From: Pseudomonas sp. FP2309 | Lineage (GTDB): Bacteria > Pseudomonadota > Gammaproteobacteria > Pseudomonadales > Pseudomonadaceae | DNA length: 64,000 bases | Assembly: GCF_030687575.1 (NCBI RefSeq) | Contig: NZ_CP117439.1 | Coordinates: forward strand, 1,922,001-1,986,000 | Direction of reading: 5' to 3' | Notes under the pieces: model-generated | Databases searched by the model: none | Told to the model about the DNA's origin: nothing | What the model saw: the letters and a program-made list of their open reading frames with translations, nothing else | In this document: piece by piece, positions 19,773 to 29,619 of the stretch | How the letters are laid out: each line of letters opens with the position of its first letter | How positions within the stretch are numbered: the stretch's first letter is position 1 | Position numbers and translations under genes: made by a program

Positions 19773-20221
19773 CGCATCGATTCAAGAGCCGTCTCGAACA
19801 GGCCCATGAACGCGGCGACTACGGGGCGCTGCTGGAGCTGATCCCCTACGCCAAGCTGATCGGCATCGAGTGCACCCGCGTGGGCGATGAGTTGCTGTTT
19901 CGTCTGCCTGCCAACAAGGACAACATTGGTAACCCCATATTGCCGGCGCTGCATGGCGGGGTGATTGCCGGCTTTATGGAGCTGTCGGCGGCGTTGCATC
20001 TGCTGGTATTCACCGGCACGCCGGGCCTGCCGAAAATCATAGACTTCTCCCTGGATTACCTGCGTGCCGGCCAGTTTCGCGACACCTACGCCACCTGCCA
20101 GGTATGGCGCCAGGGTCGACGGGTGGCGAATGTGGCGATCACTGCCTGGCAAAGCACCCCGGCGGAACCGATTGCCACCGCCCGTGCGCATTTCAAAATC
20201 GAGGAAGCGGTGTGCCCTTGA
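19769..20221 (+). CDS. PaaI-family hotdog-fold thioesterase, second of a pair
   Basis: The 150-residue protein shares the hotdog layout with its upstream neighbour: LHGGVIAGFMELSAALHL around residues 52-70 corresponds to the HGG active-site turn, then PKIIDFSLDYLRAG. The Asp of the first protein's LMDTACG is replaced by Glu in FMELSAA, a common variant. Translation is coupled to the upstream gene through the ATGA overlap, and a GGGAGAGCAGGC ribosome site also lies just upstream. Its last codons overlap a sigma32-like promoter for htpG. Confidence 0.86.
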   Translation: MTHRFKSRLEQAHERGDYGALLELIPYAKLIGIECTRVGDELLFRLPANKDNIGNPILPALHGGVIAGFMELSAALHLLVFTGTPGLPKIIDFSLDYLRAGQFRDTYATCQVWRQGRRVANVAITAWQSTPAEPIATARAHFKIEEAVCP

Positions 20222-20244
20222 AATCCTGGTCTTAGCCCCCAACT
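20217..20244 (+). promoter_or_regulatory. Putative heat-shock (sigma32/RpoH) promoter of htpG
   Basis: CTTGAAA (20217-20223), a 12-base spacer and CCCCCAACT (20236-20244) resemble the RpoH pattern CTTGAAA-N11-15-CCCCATNT. The -35 overlaps the TGA stop of the upstream thioesterase gene. htpG is a classic RpoH target, which raises confidence. Confidence 0.65.
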
Positions 20245-20310
20245 TTGATGACAACCCGCCGCCAACCCTTTCGGGGGCGGCCACTGCCATCCAATTGGAG
20301 TTTGATGACC

Positions 20311-22215
20311 ATGAGTGTGGAAACTCAAAAGGAAACCCTGGGCTTCCAGACCGAGGTGAAGCAACTGCTGCACCTCATGATCCATTCGCTGTATTCCAAC
20401 AAGGAAATTTTCCTTCGCGAATTGATCTCGAACGCCTCTGACGCTGTCGACAAATTACGTTTCGAAGCCCTGTCCAAGCCTGAATGGCTGGAAGGCGGCG
20501 CTGAACTGAAGATCCGCGTGAGCTTCGACAAGGACGCCAAGACCGTCACCCTCGAAGACAACGGCATTGGCATGAGCCGCGAAGACGCGATTACCCACTT
20601 GGGCACCATCGCCAAATCCGGCACCGCCGACTTCATGAAGAACCTGTCGGGCGACCAGAAGAAAGACTCGCACCTGATCGGCCAATTCGGCGTGGGTTTC
20701 TACTCGGCCTTTATCGTGGCCGACAAGGTTGAAGTCTTTAGCCGTCGCGCCGGCCTCGACGCCAGCGAAGGCGTGCACTGGGCGTCCAAAGGTGAGGGCG
20801 AGTTTGAAATCGCCACCCTCGACAAGGCTGACCGTGGTACCCGCATCGTGCTGCACCTTAAAGACGGCGAAGACGAATTCGCCGATGGCTGGCGCCTGCG
20901 CAACATCATCAAGAAGTACTCCGACCATATTGCACTGCCGATCGAGCTGCCTAAAGAACAGGCCGCGGCCGAAGGTGAAGAAGCACCTGCCCAGGCGTGG
21001 GAAGTGGTCAATCGCGCCAGCGCTCTGTGGACCCGTCCGCGTACCGAGATCAAGGACGAGGAATACCAGGAGTTCTACAAGCATATCGGTCACGACTACG
21101 AAAACCCGCTGAGCTGGAGCCACAACAAGGTCGAAGGCAAGCTGGAATACAGCTCGCTGCTCTACGTGCCGGCCCGTGCTCCGTTCGACCTGTACCAGCG
21201 CGAAGCGCCTAAAGGCCTGAAGCTCTACGTACAGCGCGTGTTCGTGATGGACCAGGCAGAATCCTTCCTGCCGTTGTACCTGCGTTTCATCAAGGGCGTG
21301 GTCGACTCCAATGACCTGTCGCTGAACGTGTCGCGGGAAATCCTGCAGAAAGATCCGATCATCGATTCCATGAAGTCGGCGCTGACCAAGCGCGTACTCG
21401 ACATGCTGGAAAAACTGGCGAAGAACGAGCCTGAGCAATACAAAGGCTTCTGGAAAAACTTTGGCCAGGTCATGAAAGAAGGCCCGGCGGAAGATTTCGC
21501 CAACAAGGAAAAAATCGCCGGTCTGCTGCGTTTTGCGTCCACTCAGGGCGAAGAAGGCGAGCAGGTGGTGTCCCTGGCCGAGTACCTGGCCCGCGCCAAG
21601 GAAGGTCAGGACAAGATCTACTACCTGACCGGTGAAACCTACGCCCAGGTCAAGAACAGCCCACACCTGGAAGTCTTCCGCAAGAAAGGCATCGAAGTGC
21701 TGCTGCTGACTGACCGTATCGATGAGTGGCTGATGAGCTACCTCAGCGAGTTCGACGGCAAGACCTTCGTCGACGTGGCCCGTGGTGACCTGGACCTGGG
21801 TAACCTGGACTCCGAAGAAGAGAAGAAAGAAGCCGAAGAGGTCGCCAAGGCCAAAGAGGGCCTGGTTGAGCGGATCAAGACTGCCTTGGGCGATGCTGTC
21901 AGCGAAGTGCGGGTTTCCCACCGTCTGACCGACTCGCCGGCGATCCTGCCCATCGGTGAACAGGACCTGGGCATGCAGATGCGTCAGATCCTTGAAGCCA
22001 GCGGCCAGAAGGTGCCGGATTCCAAGCCGATCTTCGAATTCAACCCGGCTCACCCACTGATCGAAAAACTCGACGGTGAGCAGAGCGAAGAGCGTTTTGG
22101 CGACTTGTCGCACATCCTTTTCGACCAGGCGGCCCTGGCCGCCGGTGACAGCCTCAAGGACCCGGCCGCCTATGTGCGCCGACTGAACAAGCTGTTGGTT
22201 GAACTGTCGGTTTAA
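20311..22215 (+). CDS. htpG: Molecular chaperone HtpG (Hsp90)
   Basis: The 634-residue cytosolic Hsp90 homologue is an ATP-driven chaperone for late-stage folding. The GHKL ATPase domain shows [17 protein letters not shown] and [11 protein letters not shown] in the first 125 residues. The middle domain includes [10 protein letters not shown], and the C-terminal domain carries SPAILP and the dimerisation helices. I use ATG 20311 ([12 protein letters not shown]), which has TTGGAG 10 bases upstream; longer in-frame starts at 20245 and 20305 lack a well-spaced site. A sigma32-like promoter lies just upstream and a terminator follows. Confidence 0.96.
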   Translation: MSVETQKETLGFQTEVKQLLHLMIHSLYSNKEIFLRELISNASDAVDKLRFEALSKPEWLEGGAELKIRVSFDKDAKTVTLEDNGIGMSREDAITHLGTIAKSGTADFMKNLSGDQKKDSHLIGQFGVGFYSAFIVADKVEVFSRRAGLDASEGVHWASKGEGEFEIATLDKADRGTRIVLHLKDGEDEFADGWRLRNIIKKYSDHIALPIELPKEQAAAEGEEAPAQAWEVVNRASALWTRPRTEIKDEEYQEFYKHIGHDYENPLSWSHNKVEGKLEYSSLLYVPARAPFDLYQREAPKGLKLYVQRVFVMDQAESFLPLYLRFIKGVVDSNDLSLNVSREILQKDPIIDSMKSALTKRVLDMLEKLAKNEPEQYKGFWKNFGQVMKEGPAEDFANKEKIAGLLRFASTQGEEGEQVVSLAEYLARAKEGQDKIYYLTGETYAQVKNSPHLEVFRKKGIEVLLLTDRIDEWLMSYLSEFDGKTFVDVARGDLDLGNLDSEEEKKEAEEVAKAKEGLVERIKTALGDAVSEVRVSHRLTDSPAILPIGEQDLGMQMRQILEASGQKVPDSKPIFEFNPAHPLIEKLDGEQSEERFGDLSHILFDQAALAAGDSLKDPAAYVRRLNKLLVELSV

Positions 22216-22226
22216 CACCGTTGTAG

Positions 22227-22253
22227 AAAAACCCGCCTCGGCGGGTTTTTTCG
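22227..22253 (+). terminator. Rho-independent terminator of htpG
   Basis: AAAACCCGC, loop CTCG and GCGGGTTTT form the stem, followed by TTCGTTTT. Confidence 0.9.
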
Positions 22254-22281
22254 TTTTACTGCACCTCAACTGGAGAAAATG

Positions 22282-23010
22282 ATGAGCCAAGTCACTGTGC
22301 GTTCCGTGGTCTATCAGATTGATGGCCAGTCCTATGAGAGCCGCCTGGCGTTCGACGCGAGCCACAAGGGGCCTTTGCCGGGCTTGCTGATGGCGCCGAA
22401 CTGGATGGGCGTGAGTGCGGGTGCCGAAGAGATCGCCAAGACCGTTGCCGGCAAAGGCTACGTGGTGCTGATCGCCGACCTGTACGGCCAAACCGTGCGC
22501 CCCGCCAATGGCGATGAAGCCGGTGCGGCGATGATGCCGTTGAAGAATGACCGCCCCATGCTGAACAAGCGTATGCAGGCTGCTTTTGAGCAGTTGCAAG
22601 GTCAGACCGAAGCGGCTGTCGACACCTCCAGGCTGGCCACCTTCGGCTTCTGCTTCGGCGGTTGCTGCGCCCTGGAACTGGCCCGTACCGGCGCGCCGTT
22701 GAAAGCCGCCGTGTCGTTCCACGGCACCCTCGACACGCCGAACCCTGCGGATGCCAAGCGCATCAAGGGCTCGGTGCTGGTGCTGCATGGCGCGTCCGAC
22801 CCGCTGGTGCCCAAGGAGCAACTGCCGGCGTTTGAAGATGAAATGAACGCGGCGGGTGTGGATTGGCAGTTGCTCAGCTACGGCGGCGCGGTGCATTCCT
22901 TCACCGATCCCGACGCCAATGTGCCGGGCAAAATGATGTACAACGCGAAGGTCGCTGCACGGGCCTTCCAGTCGATGCATAACCTGCTGGATGAAGTGTT
23001 CAAGGGCTGA
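22282..23010 (+). CDS. Dienelactone hydrolase family protein
   Basis: The 242-residue alpha/beta hydrolase has the DLH-type nucleophile elbow GFCFGG with Cys124 in place of serine, an early LLMAPNWMGVSAGAEEIA block, an Asp after VLHGASDPL, and a C-terminal catalytic histidine in AVHSFTDPDA. True dienelactone hydrolases act in chlorocatechol breakdown, but most chromosomal members, this one included, have unknown ester or lactone substrates. Two ATGs are adjacent (22279 and 22282); GGAG at 22272-22275 is better spaced for the second. It is probably monocistronic and followed by a REP hairpin. Confidence 0.88.
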   Translation: MSQVTVRSVVYQIDGQSYESRLAFDASHKGPLPGLLMAPNWMGVSAGAEEIAKTVAGKGYVVLIADLYGQTVRPANGDEAGAAMMPLKNDRPMLNKRMQAAFEQLQGQTEAAVDTSRLATFGFCFGGCCALELARTGAPLKAAVSFHGTLDTPNPADAKRIKGSVLVLHGASDPLVPKEQLPAFEDEMNAAGVDWQLLSYGGAVHSFTDPDANVPGKMMYNAKVAARAFQSMHNLLDEVFKG

Positions 23011-23034
23011 TTTTTTCAGCGCCTGTCTCGAGGT

Positions 23035-23064
23035 TATCGCGGGCAAGCAGGCTTGCCTGCGATA
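23035..23064. repeat. REP-type palindrome
   Basis: TATCGCGGGCAAGC and GCTTGCCTGCGATA pair over 13 of 14 positions around a 2-base centre. The TATCGCGGGCAAGC core is the common Pseudomonas REP sequence. It lies between two convergent genes, the usual place for these elements. Confidence 0.75.
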
Positions 23065-23065
23065 G

Positions 23066-23932
23066 CTATCTCACAGGCAGCTCAATTCTCTCGGTTTCAC
23101 CCGGCACCTTCGGCCATTCCCCCGCGGCCCAACGCCGCCGAGCCTCGTCGATTTTCAACGGAGCACTCGCCACAAAATTCCAATTGATCCGCCTCGGTCC
23201 ATCCAGCGGCGCGCCGCCAAACACCACCAGATGGCAGTCGGAGTCGGCAAACAACGTCATCTCCTGACCGCTCGGCAGTACCACCAGGCTATGCACCTCC
23301 AGCGGTTCGCCGTCGAGCTGTGCGTTGCCGTCCAGCACATACACCGCCCGTTCCTCATGCTCATCCGGGATCAGCAGCGTAGTGGCTGTCTGCATCTGCA
23401 CGTCGGCATATAAGGTGGGCGACAGCACCGGCACGGGTGACTTGAGACAAAAGCCACTGCCCGCAATCATACAAATCCGCACACCCAGGTTGTCGCTGGT
23501 CGGCAGGCTTGCCGCGGGGTGGTGGCTGTAATGCCCCGGGCCCGTCTCGTGATCCCTGGGCGACGCCAGCCAGACTTGCAGACCGTGCAGGTTGAAACCG
23601 CGTGCCTTGAGCGCCTCGGGTGTGCGTTCGACATGTGCAATGGCGGCGCCAGCGGTCATCCAGCTCACATCGCCGGCCTCTACCACCTGATCGGAGCCCA
23701 GGCTGTCCTTGTGCTGCAAGGCGCCCTCGAACAGATACGTCAGGGTCGAGAGACCGATGTGCGGATGTTGGCGGATATTCATGCCGCTGCCCGGCGCGTA
23801 GCGGGTGCTCAACATATGGTCGAAAAACACGAAGGGCCCGACGGCGCGGCATTCTCGCGACGGCAAAGGGCGCAGGATCGGTTGGCCTTCAACGTCTTCC
23901 TGGCGAGGGCGGATCACGGTGGGTGTGGTCAT
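23066..23932 (-). CDS. Pirin family protein
   Basis: The 288-residue bicupin protein has the pirin N-terminal domain with metal-ligand histidines in NIRQHPHIGLSTLTYLFEGALQHKDSLG and the partner EVTWMTAG-like segment VSWMTAGAAIAHVE. The C-terminal cupin carries AVYVLDGNAQLDGEP. Bacterial pirins may act as quercetinases or redox-linked regulators; the role here is unknown. I start it at ATG 23932 (MTTPTVIRP), where homology begins, rather than the ATG at 23971, which lacks a ribosome site. It is followed, in the direction of transcription, by a REP hairpin. Confidence 0.87.
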   Translation of the reverse strand: MTTPTVIRPRQEDVEGQPILRPLPSRECRAVGPFVFFDHMLSTRYAPGSGMNIRQHPHIGLSTLTYLFEGALQHKDSLGSDQVVEAGDVSWMTAGAAIAHVERTPEALKARGFNLHGLQVWLASPRDHETGPGHYSHHPAASLPTSDNLGVRICMIAGSGFCLKSPVPVLSPTLYADVQMQTATTLLIPDEHEERAVYVLDGNAQLDGEPLEVHSLVVLPSGQEMTLFADSDCHLVVFGGAPLDGPRRINWNFVASAPLKIDEARRRWAAGEWPKVPGETERIELPVR

Positions 23933-23995
23933 GGTGCGTCCAGTCTGAGCGGGTTGGATGCTGCTGAGCATAACCCGCTTGACGAGAGCTTGCCG

Positions 23996-24412
23996 CTATT
24001 GGCTGAAAGGGCCTTCCGACAGTTTGGTGTCAATGCTGATCTCGGCGGTGGTCATCAATTTGTGCACCGGGCACTTGTCCGCAACGCGATGCAGTTCATT
24101 GCGTTGCTCGTCGGTGAGCACGCCCTTGAGGGTCAGTTTGACGTTGAGTTTGTATTTGCCTTTTAGCTCTTCGGCCGCGTCGTGGGTGACTTCCACGGTG
24201 ACGCCGGTAAGCGGGATATTCTTCTTTTGTGCGTAGAGCTTGACGGTCAAGGCCTTGCAGGACGCCAGCGCGGCATCGAAGTAATCGTGGGGCGAGGGCG
24301 CCGAATCGTCGCCGCCCAGGCTTTTGGGTAAGTCGGTAAACAGTTCGTGATTATCAATGTTGAGGCTGTGGCGGAAGTTTTCAGCATTCAGCGTATTCAC
24401 GGTAACAGGCAT
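23996..24412 (-). CDS. OsmC/Ohr family peroxiredoxin-like protein
   Basis: The 138-residue protein has the two reactive cysteines of the OsmC superfamily, Cys52 in LASCKALTVKLY and Cys114 in ADKCPVHKLM, plus the SPHDYFDAAL helix. OsmC/Ohr proteins reduce organic hydroperoxides; the sequence is closer to the YhfA/OsmC general branch than to Ohr, so the substrate is open. ATG 24412 (MPVTVNTLNAENF) is preferred because GTGAGG lies 6-7 bases upstream; the GTG at 24424 is part of that site. It runs in the same direction as pirin with a 63-base gap and may be co-transcribed with it. Confidence 0.88.
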   Translation of the reverse strand: MPVTVNTLNAENFRHSLNIDNHELFTDLPKSLGGDDSAPSPHDYFDAALASCKALTVKLYAQKKNIPLTGVTVEVTHDAAEELKGKYKLNVKLTLKGVLTDEQRNELHRVADKCPVHKLMTTAEISIDTKLSEGPFSQ

Positions 24413-24552
24413 GGCAAACCTCACGGGATGGCAGGATGAAGGTCATGAAGTTATAGAGCATGCTGGCACTTAGGTGTTCCGCGTTTTTTGCTGGATGAAC
24501 CCCGGCAGGGCGCACAAGGTCTACCTGTCTCAGCCCTTATCGAGGTTTTACC

Positions 24553-25575
24553 GTGCCCTGGACTCGCCTCACGCTTGCCCTGTTGCTCGCCTCCAGCAGC
24601 CTGGCCGCACAGGCCCGCGACTATGCCTACAGCGATGCTCACCTGCATTACGTGGATTTCTTCCAGGAAACCGCCGGCATGGACAAGTTGCTCAAGGCGA
24701 TGGCCGACAACCACATTGAGCACGTGATGATCTCCGGCATTCCTGTCGCGAAGAAATGGCACGAAGACGAACCCAAGCGCCCGCGTTATTACGCCGGTGA
24801 CGACGCCGACGCCTATTGGTACAGCGCCACCGACGTGATCGTCGCCGCTGCCGTGAATAAGCTCACCCCTGAGCAGCGTCGGCACTTTCATCCGTTCCTG
24901 TCCGGCTTTAACCCCAACGATAAGAACTCTGCTGCGCATATCCAGCGCATGCTCGACCTCAATCCTGGCTTGTGGCAGGGCATTGGTGAAGTCTTTACCC
25001 GTCACGATGACCTCACCGCTCTGACCTCCGGCGACACCCCGCGCGCCAACAACGAAGCCATGACGCGCATTTATCATCTGGCCGCCGAAAACGACCTGCC
25101 GGTGATGGTGCATTCCAACATCACCTCCAAGCGCGAGCGCAACCCGCTGTACCTGGCCGAAATCGAGGAGCCGCTGCGCAATCACCCGCATACCCGTTTT
25201 ATCTGGGCCCATGCCGGCACCAGCAAGGAAATCCACCGGCATCAGGTGCAGATGGACTTTTTGTTGCCCACCCTCGACCGACTGTTGCAGGCTTATCCCA
25301 ATCTGTACATCGACCTGTCGTGGAGCATGCTCACGCCGTATTTGCTGGATGAAGCCGGCAAGCCCCGGCCTGAGTGGGTAAAGCTGGTAGAGCGCTTCCC
25401 AGAGCGCTTTATGCTGGGATCGGATGTGGTAGGGCGGTTCAATAAACTGGGTAAGGAGATGCGCCGCTTTGAGCCTTTCCTCGACGCACTGCCGCAAGAC
25501 GTTGCGCAGAAAGTGGCACGGGATAATTTCCTGGCGATCCTGCCTAAGGTCACTCCCGATGGGGCGGCGCGTTGA
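24553..25575 (+). CDS. Exported amidohydrolase-family (metal-dependent hydrolase) protein
   Basis: The 340-residue protein starts at GTG 24553, with GAGG about 7 bases upstream, and has a signal peptide ending at about AAQA (residue 21). The mature part opens with the metal-binding motif DAHLHYVDFF (His30, His32). Further amidohydrolase-2 features are VMVHSNI, RFIWAHAGTS and MLGSDVVGR near the end, placing His and Asp ligands in a TIM barrel. A periplasmic location is unusual for this superfamily. The substrate is unknown, and no transporter or catabolic genes adjoin it. Confidence 0.82.
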   Translation: MPWTRLTLALLLASSSLAAQARDYAYSDAHLHYVDFFQETAGMDKLLKAMADNHIEHVMISGIPVAKKWHEDEPKRPRYYAGDDADAYWYSATDVIVAAAVNKLTPEQRRHFHPFLSGFNPNDKNSAAHIQRMLDLNPGLWQGIGEVFTRHDDLTALTSGDTPRANNEAMTRIYHLAAENDLPVMVHSNITSKRERNPLYLAEIEEPLRNHPHTRFIWAHAGTSKEIHRHQVQMDFLLPTLDRLLQAYPNLYIDLSWSMLTPYLLDEAGKPRPEWVKLVERFPERFMLGSDVVGRFNKLGKEMRRFEPFLDALPQDVAQKVARDNFLAILPKVTPDGAAR

Positions 25576-25671
25576 TCCTGCGTAAACTCGCTGAAGTGCC
25601 GAGGGCTGTCGAGGGGGCCGGACGCGGCGTTCGGTGTGAGGCTATCCTGGCCTTGCTTTCAGCCACCCAAT

Positions 25672-25700
25672 AAAAAGCCCCGAACCAGTCGGGGCCTTCT
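25672..25700 (-). terminator. Rho-independent terminator of the fabAB operon
   Basis: Reading the minus strand, GGCCCCGA, a short loop and TCGGGGCTTTTTATT form a stem followed by a T-run, about 20 bases past the fabB stop. It also lies downstream of the convergent amidohydrolase gene. Confidence 0.85.
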
Positions 25701-25720
25701 ATAAGATCAAGCTACAGGTC

Positions 25721-26941
25721 TTACTTGCCCTGCCAGCGTTTCAGCACGAGGGTGGCGTTAGTGCCACCGAAGCCGAAGCTGTTGCTCATCACGGTGTCGA
25801 TTTTGGCGTTTTCTACAGTCTTGGTCAGGATCGGCATATCGGCGACGACCGGGTCGATCTCGTCGATGTTGGCCGAGCCAGCCATGAAGTTGCCTTCCAT
25901 CATCAGCAGGCAGTAGATCGCTTCGTGAACGCCGGCGGCGCCCAGGGAGTGACCGGACAGGCTTTTGGTGGAACTGATGGCTGGAGCCTTGTCGCCGAAT
26001 ACCGCACGCACGCCTTCCATTTCCTTGGCATCGCCGACCGGGGTCGAAGTGCCGTGGGTGTTCAGGTAGTCGATTGGGGTATCCACAGTGGACATCGCCA
26101 TCTGCATGCAGCGGATGGCGCCTTCACCGCTTGGCGCAACCATGTCGTAGCCATCGGAAGTGGCGCCGTAGCCGACGATTTCCGCGTAGATCTTGGCGCC
26201 ACGGGCCAGAGCGTGTTCCAGCTCCTCGACCACCACCATGCCGCCACCGCCGGCGATGACGAAACCGTCACGCTTGGCGTCGTAGGCGCGGGAGGCTTTT
26301 TCCGGGGTCTCGTTGTATTCGGTGGACAGTGCGCCCATGGCGTCGAACAGGAACGACTGGCTCCAATGCTCTTCTTCACCGCCGCCGGCGAATACGATGT
26401 CCTGCTTGCCCAACTGGATCTGCTCTACCGCGGTACCGATGCAGTGAGCACTGGTGGCGCAGGCGGAGGAGATCGAGTAGTTGACGCCCTTGATCTTGAA
26501 CGGCGTGGCCAGGCAGGCCGAAACGGTGCTGCCCATGGTCCGCGTGACACGGTACGGGCCGACGCGTTTCACGCCTTTTTCGCGCAGGATGTCCAGCGCT
26601 TCCATCTGGTTCAGGGTCGATGCGCCGCCCGAGCCGGCAATCAGGCCGGTGCGTACGTTCGATACCTGGTCTTCGCTCAGGCCGGAATCGGCGATCGCGT
26701 CTTTCATCGCCAGGTAGGCATAGGCGGCGGCGTGGCCGACGAAGCGATAGATCTTGCGATCGATCAGCTCTTCGAGGGGCAGGTCGATGGAGCCGGAAAC
26801 CTGGCTACGCAGACCCATTTCGGCATATTCCGGGTTGAAGCGGATGCCAGGGCGACTTGCACGCAGGTTAGCGGTGACGGTCTCTTTGTCATTGCCCAGG
26901 CAAGAAACGATGCCCAGACCAGTGATAACGACGCGGCGCAT
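25721..26941 (-). CDS. fabB: Beta-ketoacyl-ACP synthase I
   Basis: The 406-residue condensing enzyme elongates the cis-3-decenoyl-ACP made by FabA and so commits chains to unsaturated fatty acids. The nucleophile Cys161 in [12 protein letters not shown] and the two catalytic histidines in [11 protein letters not shown] and [14 protein letters not shown] are present. It lies 11 bases downstream of fabA in the classic fabAB operon and ends in a good terminator. Length is standard for FabB and no residue is missing. Confidence 0.97.
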   Translation of the reverse strand: MRRVVITGLGIVSCLGNDKETVTANLRASRPGIRFNPEYAEMGLRSQVSGSIDLPLEELIDRKIYRFVGHAAAYAYLAMKDAIADSGLSEDQVSNVRTGLIAGSGGASTLNQMEALDILREKGVKRVGPYRVTRTMGSTVSACLATPFKIKGVNYSISSACATSAHCIGTAVEQIQLGKQDIVFAGGGEEEHWSQSFLFDAMGALSTEYNETPEKASRAYDAKRDGFVIAGGGGMVVVEELEHALARGAKIYAEIVGYGATSDGYDMVAPSGEGAIRCMQMAMSTVDTPIDYLNTHGTSTPVGDAKEMEGVRAVFGDKAPAISSTKSLSGHSLGAAGVHEAIYCLLMMEGNFMAGSANIDEIDPVVADMPILTKTVENAKIDTVMSNSFGFGGTNATLVLKRWQGK

Positions 26942-26952
26942 GCGGATAACCC

Positions 26953-27468
26953 TTAAAAGTTGTCAGTGGAAGTGAATACGCCGACCCGAAGGCCTTCGGC
27001 AGTATAGATCTCGCGACCGTCGACGCTCACCGAACCATCGGCGATGGCCAGGTTCAGCTTGCCCTTGAGGACGCGCTTGATTTGAATGTTGTAGGTGACT
27101 TTCTTGGCGGTCGGCAGGACCTGGCCAAAGAACTTCACTTCGCCCGAACCCAGGGCGCGACCGCGGCCCGGCAGGCCTTGCCAGCCGAGGAAGAAACCCA
27201 CCAGCTGCCACATGGCGTCAAGGCCCAGGCAACCTGGCATCACGGGATCGCCTTCGAAATGGCAGGCGAAGAACCACAGGTCCGGGGTGATATCCAGCTC
27301 GGCGACCAATTCACCTTTGCCGTACTTGCCACCCTCTTCGCTGATATGGGTGATGCGGTCCACCATCAGCATATTCGGGGCGGGCAGTTGCGCGTTACCT
27401 GGGCCGAACAGCTCACCGCGACTGCAGCGCAGCAGGTCTTCCCGAGTAAAGGCGTTTTGTTTGGTCAT
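26953..27468 (-). CDS. fabA: 3-hydroxydecanoyl-ACP dehydratase/isomerase
   Basis: The 171-residue enzyme dehydrates 3-hydroxydecanoyl-ACP and isomerises trans-2 to cis-3-decenoyl-ACP, the branch point of anaerobic unsaturated fatty acid synthesis. Active-site residues His70 ([17 protein letters not shown]) and Asp84 (LDAMWQL) are in the expected positions. GAGGAGCTCGC places a good ribosome site upstream of the ATG. It is the first gene of fabAB; a FabR/DesT-like operator lies about 135 bases upstream. Confidence 0.97.
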   Translation of the reverse strand: MTKQNAFTREDLLRCSRGELFGPGNAQLPAPNMLMVDRITHISEEGGKYGKGELVAELDITPDLWFFACHFEGDPVMPGCLGLDAMWQLVGFFLGWQGLPGRGRALGSGEVKFFGQVLPTAKKVTYNIQIKRVLKGKLNLAIADGSVSVDGREIYTAEGLRVGVFTSTDNF

Positions 27469-27601
27469 GCGAGCTCCTCAATAATCCCATGCGGCAGGGT
27501 AGGGTAGATCTTCCCGAACCGAATGAAGCGTTCATGCCTCATGTCGGCAGCCTACACATAGACTATTGCGTTGTAGTGAAAGTCACAGCTTCAAGGCACT
27601 G

Positions 27602-27619
27602 AATGTACACTTGTTCACT
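27602..27619 (-). promoter_or_regulatory. Putative FabR/DesT-type operator upstream of fabAB
   Basis: AATGTACACTTGTTCACT matches my recollection of the E. coli FabR operator AGCGTACACGTGTTCGCT at 13 of 18 positions, including the GTACAC and TGTTC cores. In P. aeruginosa the TetR-type regulator DesT controls fabAB from a related palindrome. The position, 134 bases before the fabA ATG, suits promoter control. The regulator itself is not in this window. Confidence 0.55.
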
Positions 27620-27717
27620 GAAATGTTAAACCGGGCCTCTTTGCAGGCCCGTTCGGGTGCCTAAGACTGCCGCACTTTCGCCTTTCACGCCAGTCGCAGT
27701 TGGCTGATGGCGCGGCG

Positions 27718-29619
27718 CTACTGCACCCAACGCTGCAGTATTTGCTGCAAATCCGTACGTTTGAACGGCTTGGCCAGGTAATCGTTCATTCCTGCTGCCA
27801 GGCAGGCTTCGCGGTCGCCCTGCAACGCATTGGCGGTCAGCGCGATGATCGGCAGATCGGCGCAGCCCGGTAGTTGGCGAATCTGCCGAGTTGCCTCGTA
27901 ACCGTCAACCAGCGGCAGCCGGCAGTCCATCAGGATCGCCGTGAAAATCAGGCTCTCGGCGCTGCGGATTGCCTCGGCACCGTCGACGGCCAGGCTCACT
28001 TCGAAACCCAGGCTGCGCAGCATGGCTTCCACCACTGTGCGGTTGACCGGGTTGTCCTCCACCAGCAGTACGTGGCGGCCATTGCCGGCTCCGGCTTTGC
28101 CGTCCGTGTTGGAGGCGAGCGCGGGCAGGCTGTGCTGGTCAATGGCCAGGGGAATTTCCAGGGTGAACACTGAACCGCGACTTTCTTCACTCTGGGCGCG
28201 CAGGGTGCCGCCCATGCGTTCGGCCAGCGTGCGGGCGATGGGCAGGCCCAGGCCGGTCCCGCCGTAACGTCTTGAAATGGAACTGTCGGCCTGCTGAAAC
28301 GCGTCGAACATCAATTCCAGGCGCTCGGCGGAAATACCGATGCCGCTGTCGCGCACCGCGCAGGTGAACCACACCAGCTCATGGTCAAGGGGCTGCCATT
28401 GGGGCTCGACACTGACCGTGCCGTGTTCGGTGAACTTCAGGGCATTGCCGATCAGGTTCACCAGGATCTGGCGGATACGTGTGGGGTCGCCCTGCACCCG
28501 CAAGGCGTCCATGCCTGGCGCAATCGTCAGATCGAGTGCCAGCCCACGCTGCTGGGCGCTGTGCTGAAAGGCTTGGGCACAGCTGTTGATCAGGTCGGCC
28601 AGATTGAACGAAATATGTTCCAGCTCCAGCGCGGCGCGTTCGATGCGTGAGAAGTCGAGGATATCGTTGATCACCTTGAGCAAATGCTCGGTGGACTCAG
28701 AAGCCAGCGCCGCGTATTCGGTCTGCTCCTCCGTCATCTCGGTGGTTTCCAGCAATTGCAGCATGCCCAGCACGCCATTCATCGGCGTACGCAGTTCGTG
28801 GCTCATCATGGCCAGGAAGTCCGACTTGGCGTTGTTGGCGCGCTCGGCCTCTTCGCGGGTCTGGATCAACTGCGCCATGGCTTGCTGTTGCTCACGGCTG
28901 GCCTGGTTGAGGCCTTCGGCGAGGTTATTGATATGCCGGGAGAGGTCGCCCAGCTCGGAGTCATCCACAATCGGCAGTGGCGTCTTGTAGTCGCCTTGCT
29001 GGATCGCCTTGACCGCATGGCCCATGGCACTGATCGGTTGCGACAGGCTCGCGGCCAGGCGCCGGGCGAGCAGGTAGGTAAACAGCAAGGCGAACAGCGC
29101 GAGGATCGCGGCTTTAAACAGGATCTCCTGTTGGCGCTGGCTGAAGGCGTCGTTGGACATGCCGACGATCACCCTGCCCAGGTAATCGGCGCGGGGTGCC
29201 TTGGGTTCGTTGAGGTTGTCCTGGAAAAAGTCATTGCCCAGCTGGATATGCTGCAAGCGAATCGGGGCCTGGAATACTTTTACCGACAGCGATCTATCGT
29301 GTTTTTCCGATGGCTGTTCGACGTAGACCAGGATGTTTTCGGTGGCGTCCTGAATCTCCAGGAAACGCACATGGGGCGTGGCCAGGGTGGCGCGCAGCAG
29401 GCTCTCGAGGACGTCGTTGTTGCCGGAAATCACCCCATACTCGGTGGCGGGGGCCAACTGGTTGGCGATCAACTGACCGGTATGGTCCAGTTCCTGGCGC
29501 AGGTCCTGGATACGCACGAACGTAAAGAAGCTGATCAACAGCAACGTCAGCAACAGTGCCGGGCCCAAGGTAATGAGCTGCGTGCGGGTGTTGATATCCC
29601 AGCGACGGCGCAAGGTCAT
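27718..29619 (-). CDS. Hybrid sensor histidine kinase (HAMP-HisKA-HATPase-REC)
   Basis: The 633-residue inner-membrane kinase has a first transmembrane helix at about 18-37, a periplasmic sensor of about 130 residues, a second helix at about 168-187, a HAMP linker, and a HisKA domain with the phospho-accepting His274 in [10 protein letters not shown]. It then has an HATPase domain (Asn392 in the N box, [16 protein letters not shown]) and a C-terminal receiver with phospho-acceptor Asp565 ([12 protein letters not shown]). There is no Hpt domain, so the signal must pass to a separate phosphotransfer protein. It overlaps the upstream periplasmic-protein gene by four bases, so the two are coupled and probably work together. 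No response regulator adjoins it. Confidence 0.92.
   Translation of the reverse strand: MTLRRRWDINTRTQLITLGPALLLTLLLISFFTFVRIQDLRQELDHTGQLIANQLAPATEYGVISGNNDVLESLLRATLATPHVRFLEIQDATENILVYVEQPSEKHDRSLSVKVFQAPIRLQHIQLGNDFFQDNLNEPKAPRADYLGRVIVGMSNDAFSQRQQEILFKAAILALFALLFTYLLARRLAASLSQPISAMGHAVKAIQQGDYKTPLPIVDDSELGDLSRHINNLAEGLNQASREQQQAMAQLIQTREEAERANNAKSDFLAMMSHELRTPMNGVLGMLQLLETTEMTEEQTEYAALASESTEHLLKVINDILDFSRIERAALELEHISFNLADLINSCAQAFQHSAQQRGLALDLTIAPGMDALRVQGDPTRIRQILVNLIGNALKFTEHGTVSVEPQWQPLDHELVWFTCAVRDSGIGISAERLELMFDAFQQADSSISRRYGGTGLGLPIARTLAERMGGTLRAQSEESRGSVFTLEIPLAIDQHSLPALASNTDGKAGAGNGRHVLLVEDNPVNRTVVEAMLRSLGFEVSLAVDGAEAIRSAESLIFTAILMDCRLPLVDGYEATRQIRQLPGCADLPIIALTANALQGDREACLAAGMNDYLAKPFKRTDLQQILQRWVQ

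Noticed and set aside
20455..23046. An 863-codon minus-strand frame opposite htpG and the hydrolase gene
   Set aside because: It spans two real genes and a terminator, and its composition is that of an antisense frame.
27632..27651. Hairpin CGGGCCT/AGGCCCG in the fabA upstream region as a terminator
   Set aside because: It has no T-run on either strand and no gene ends nearby in the right direction, so no claim is made.
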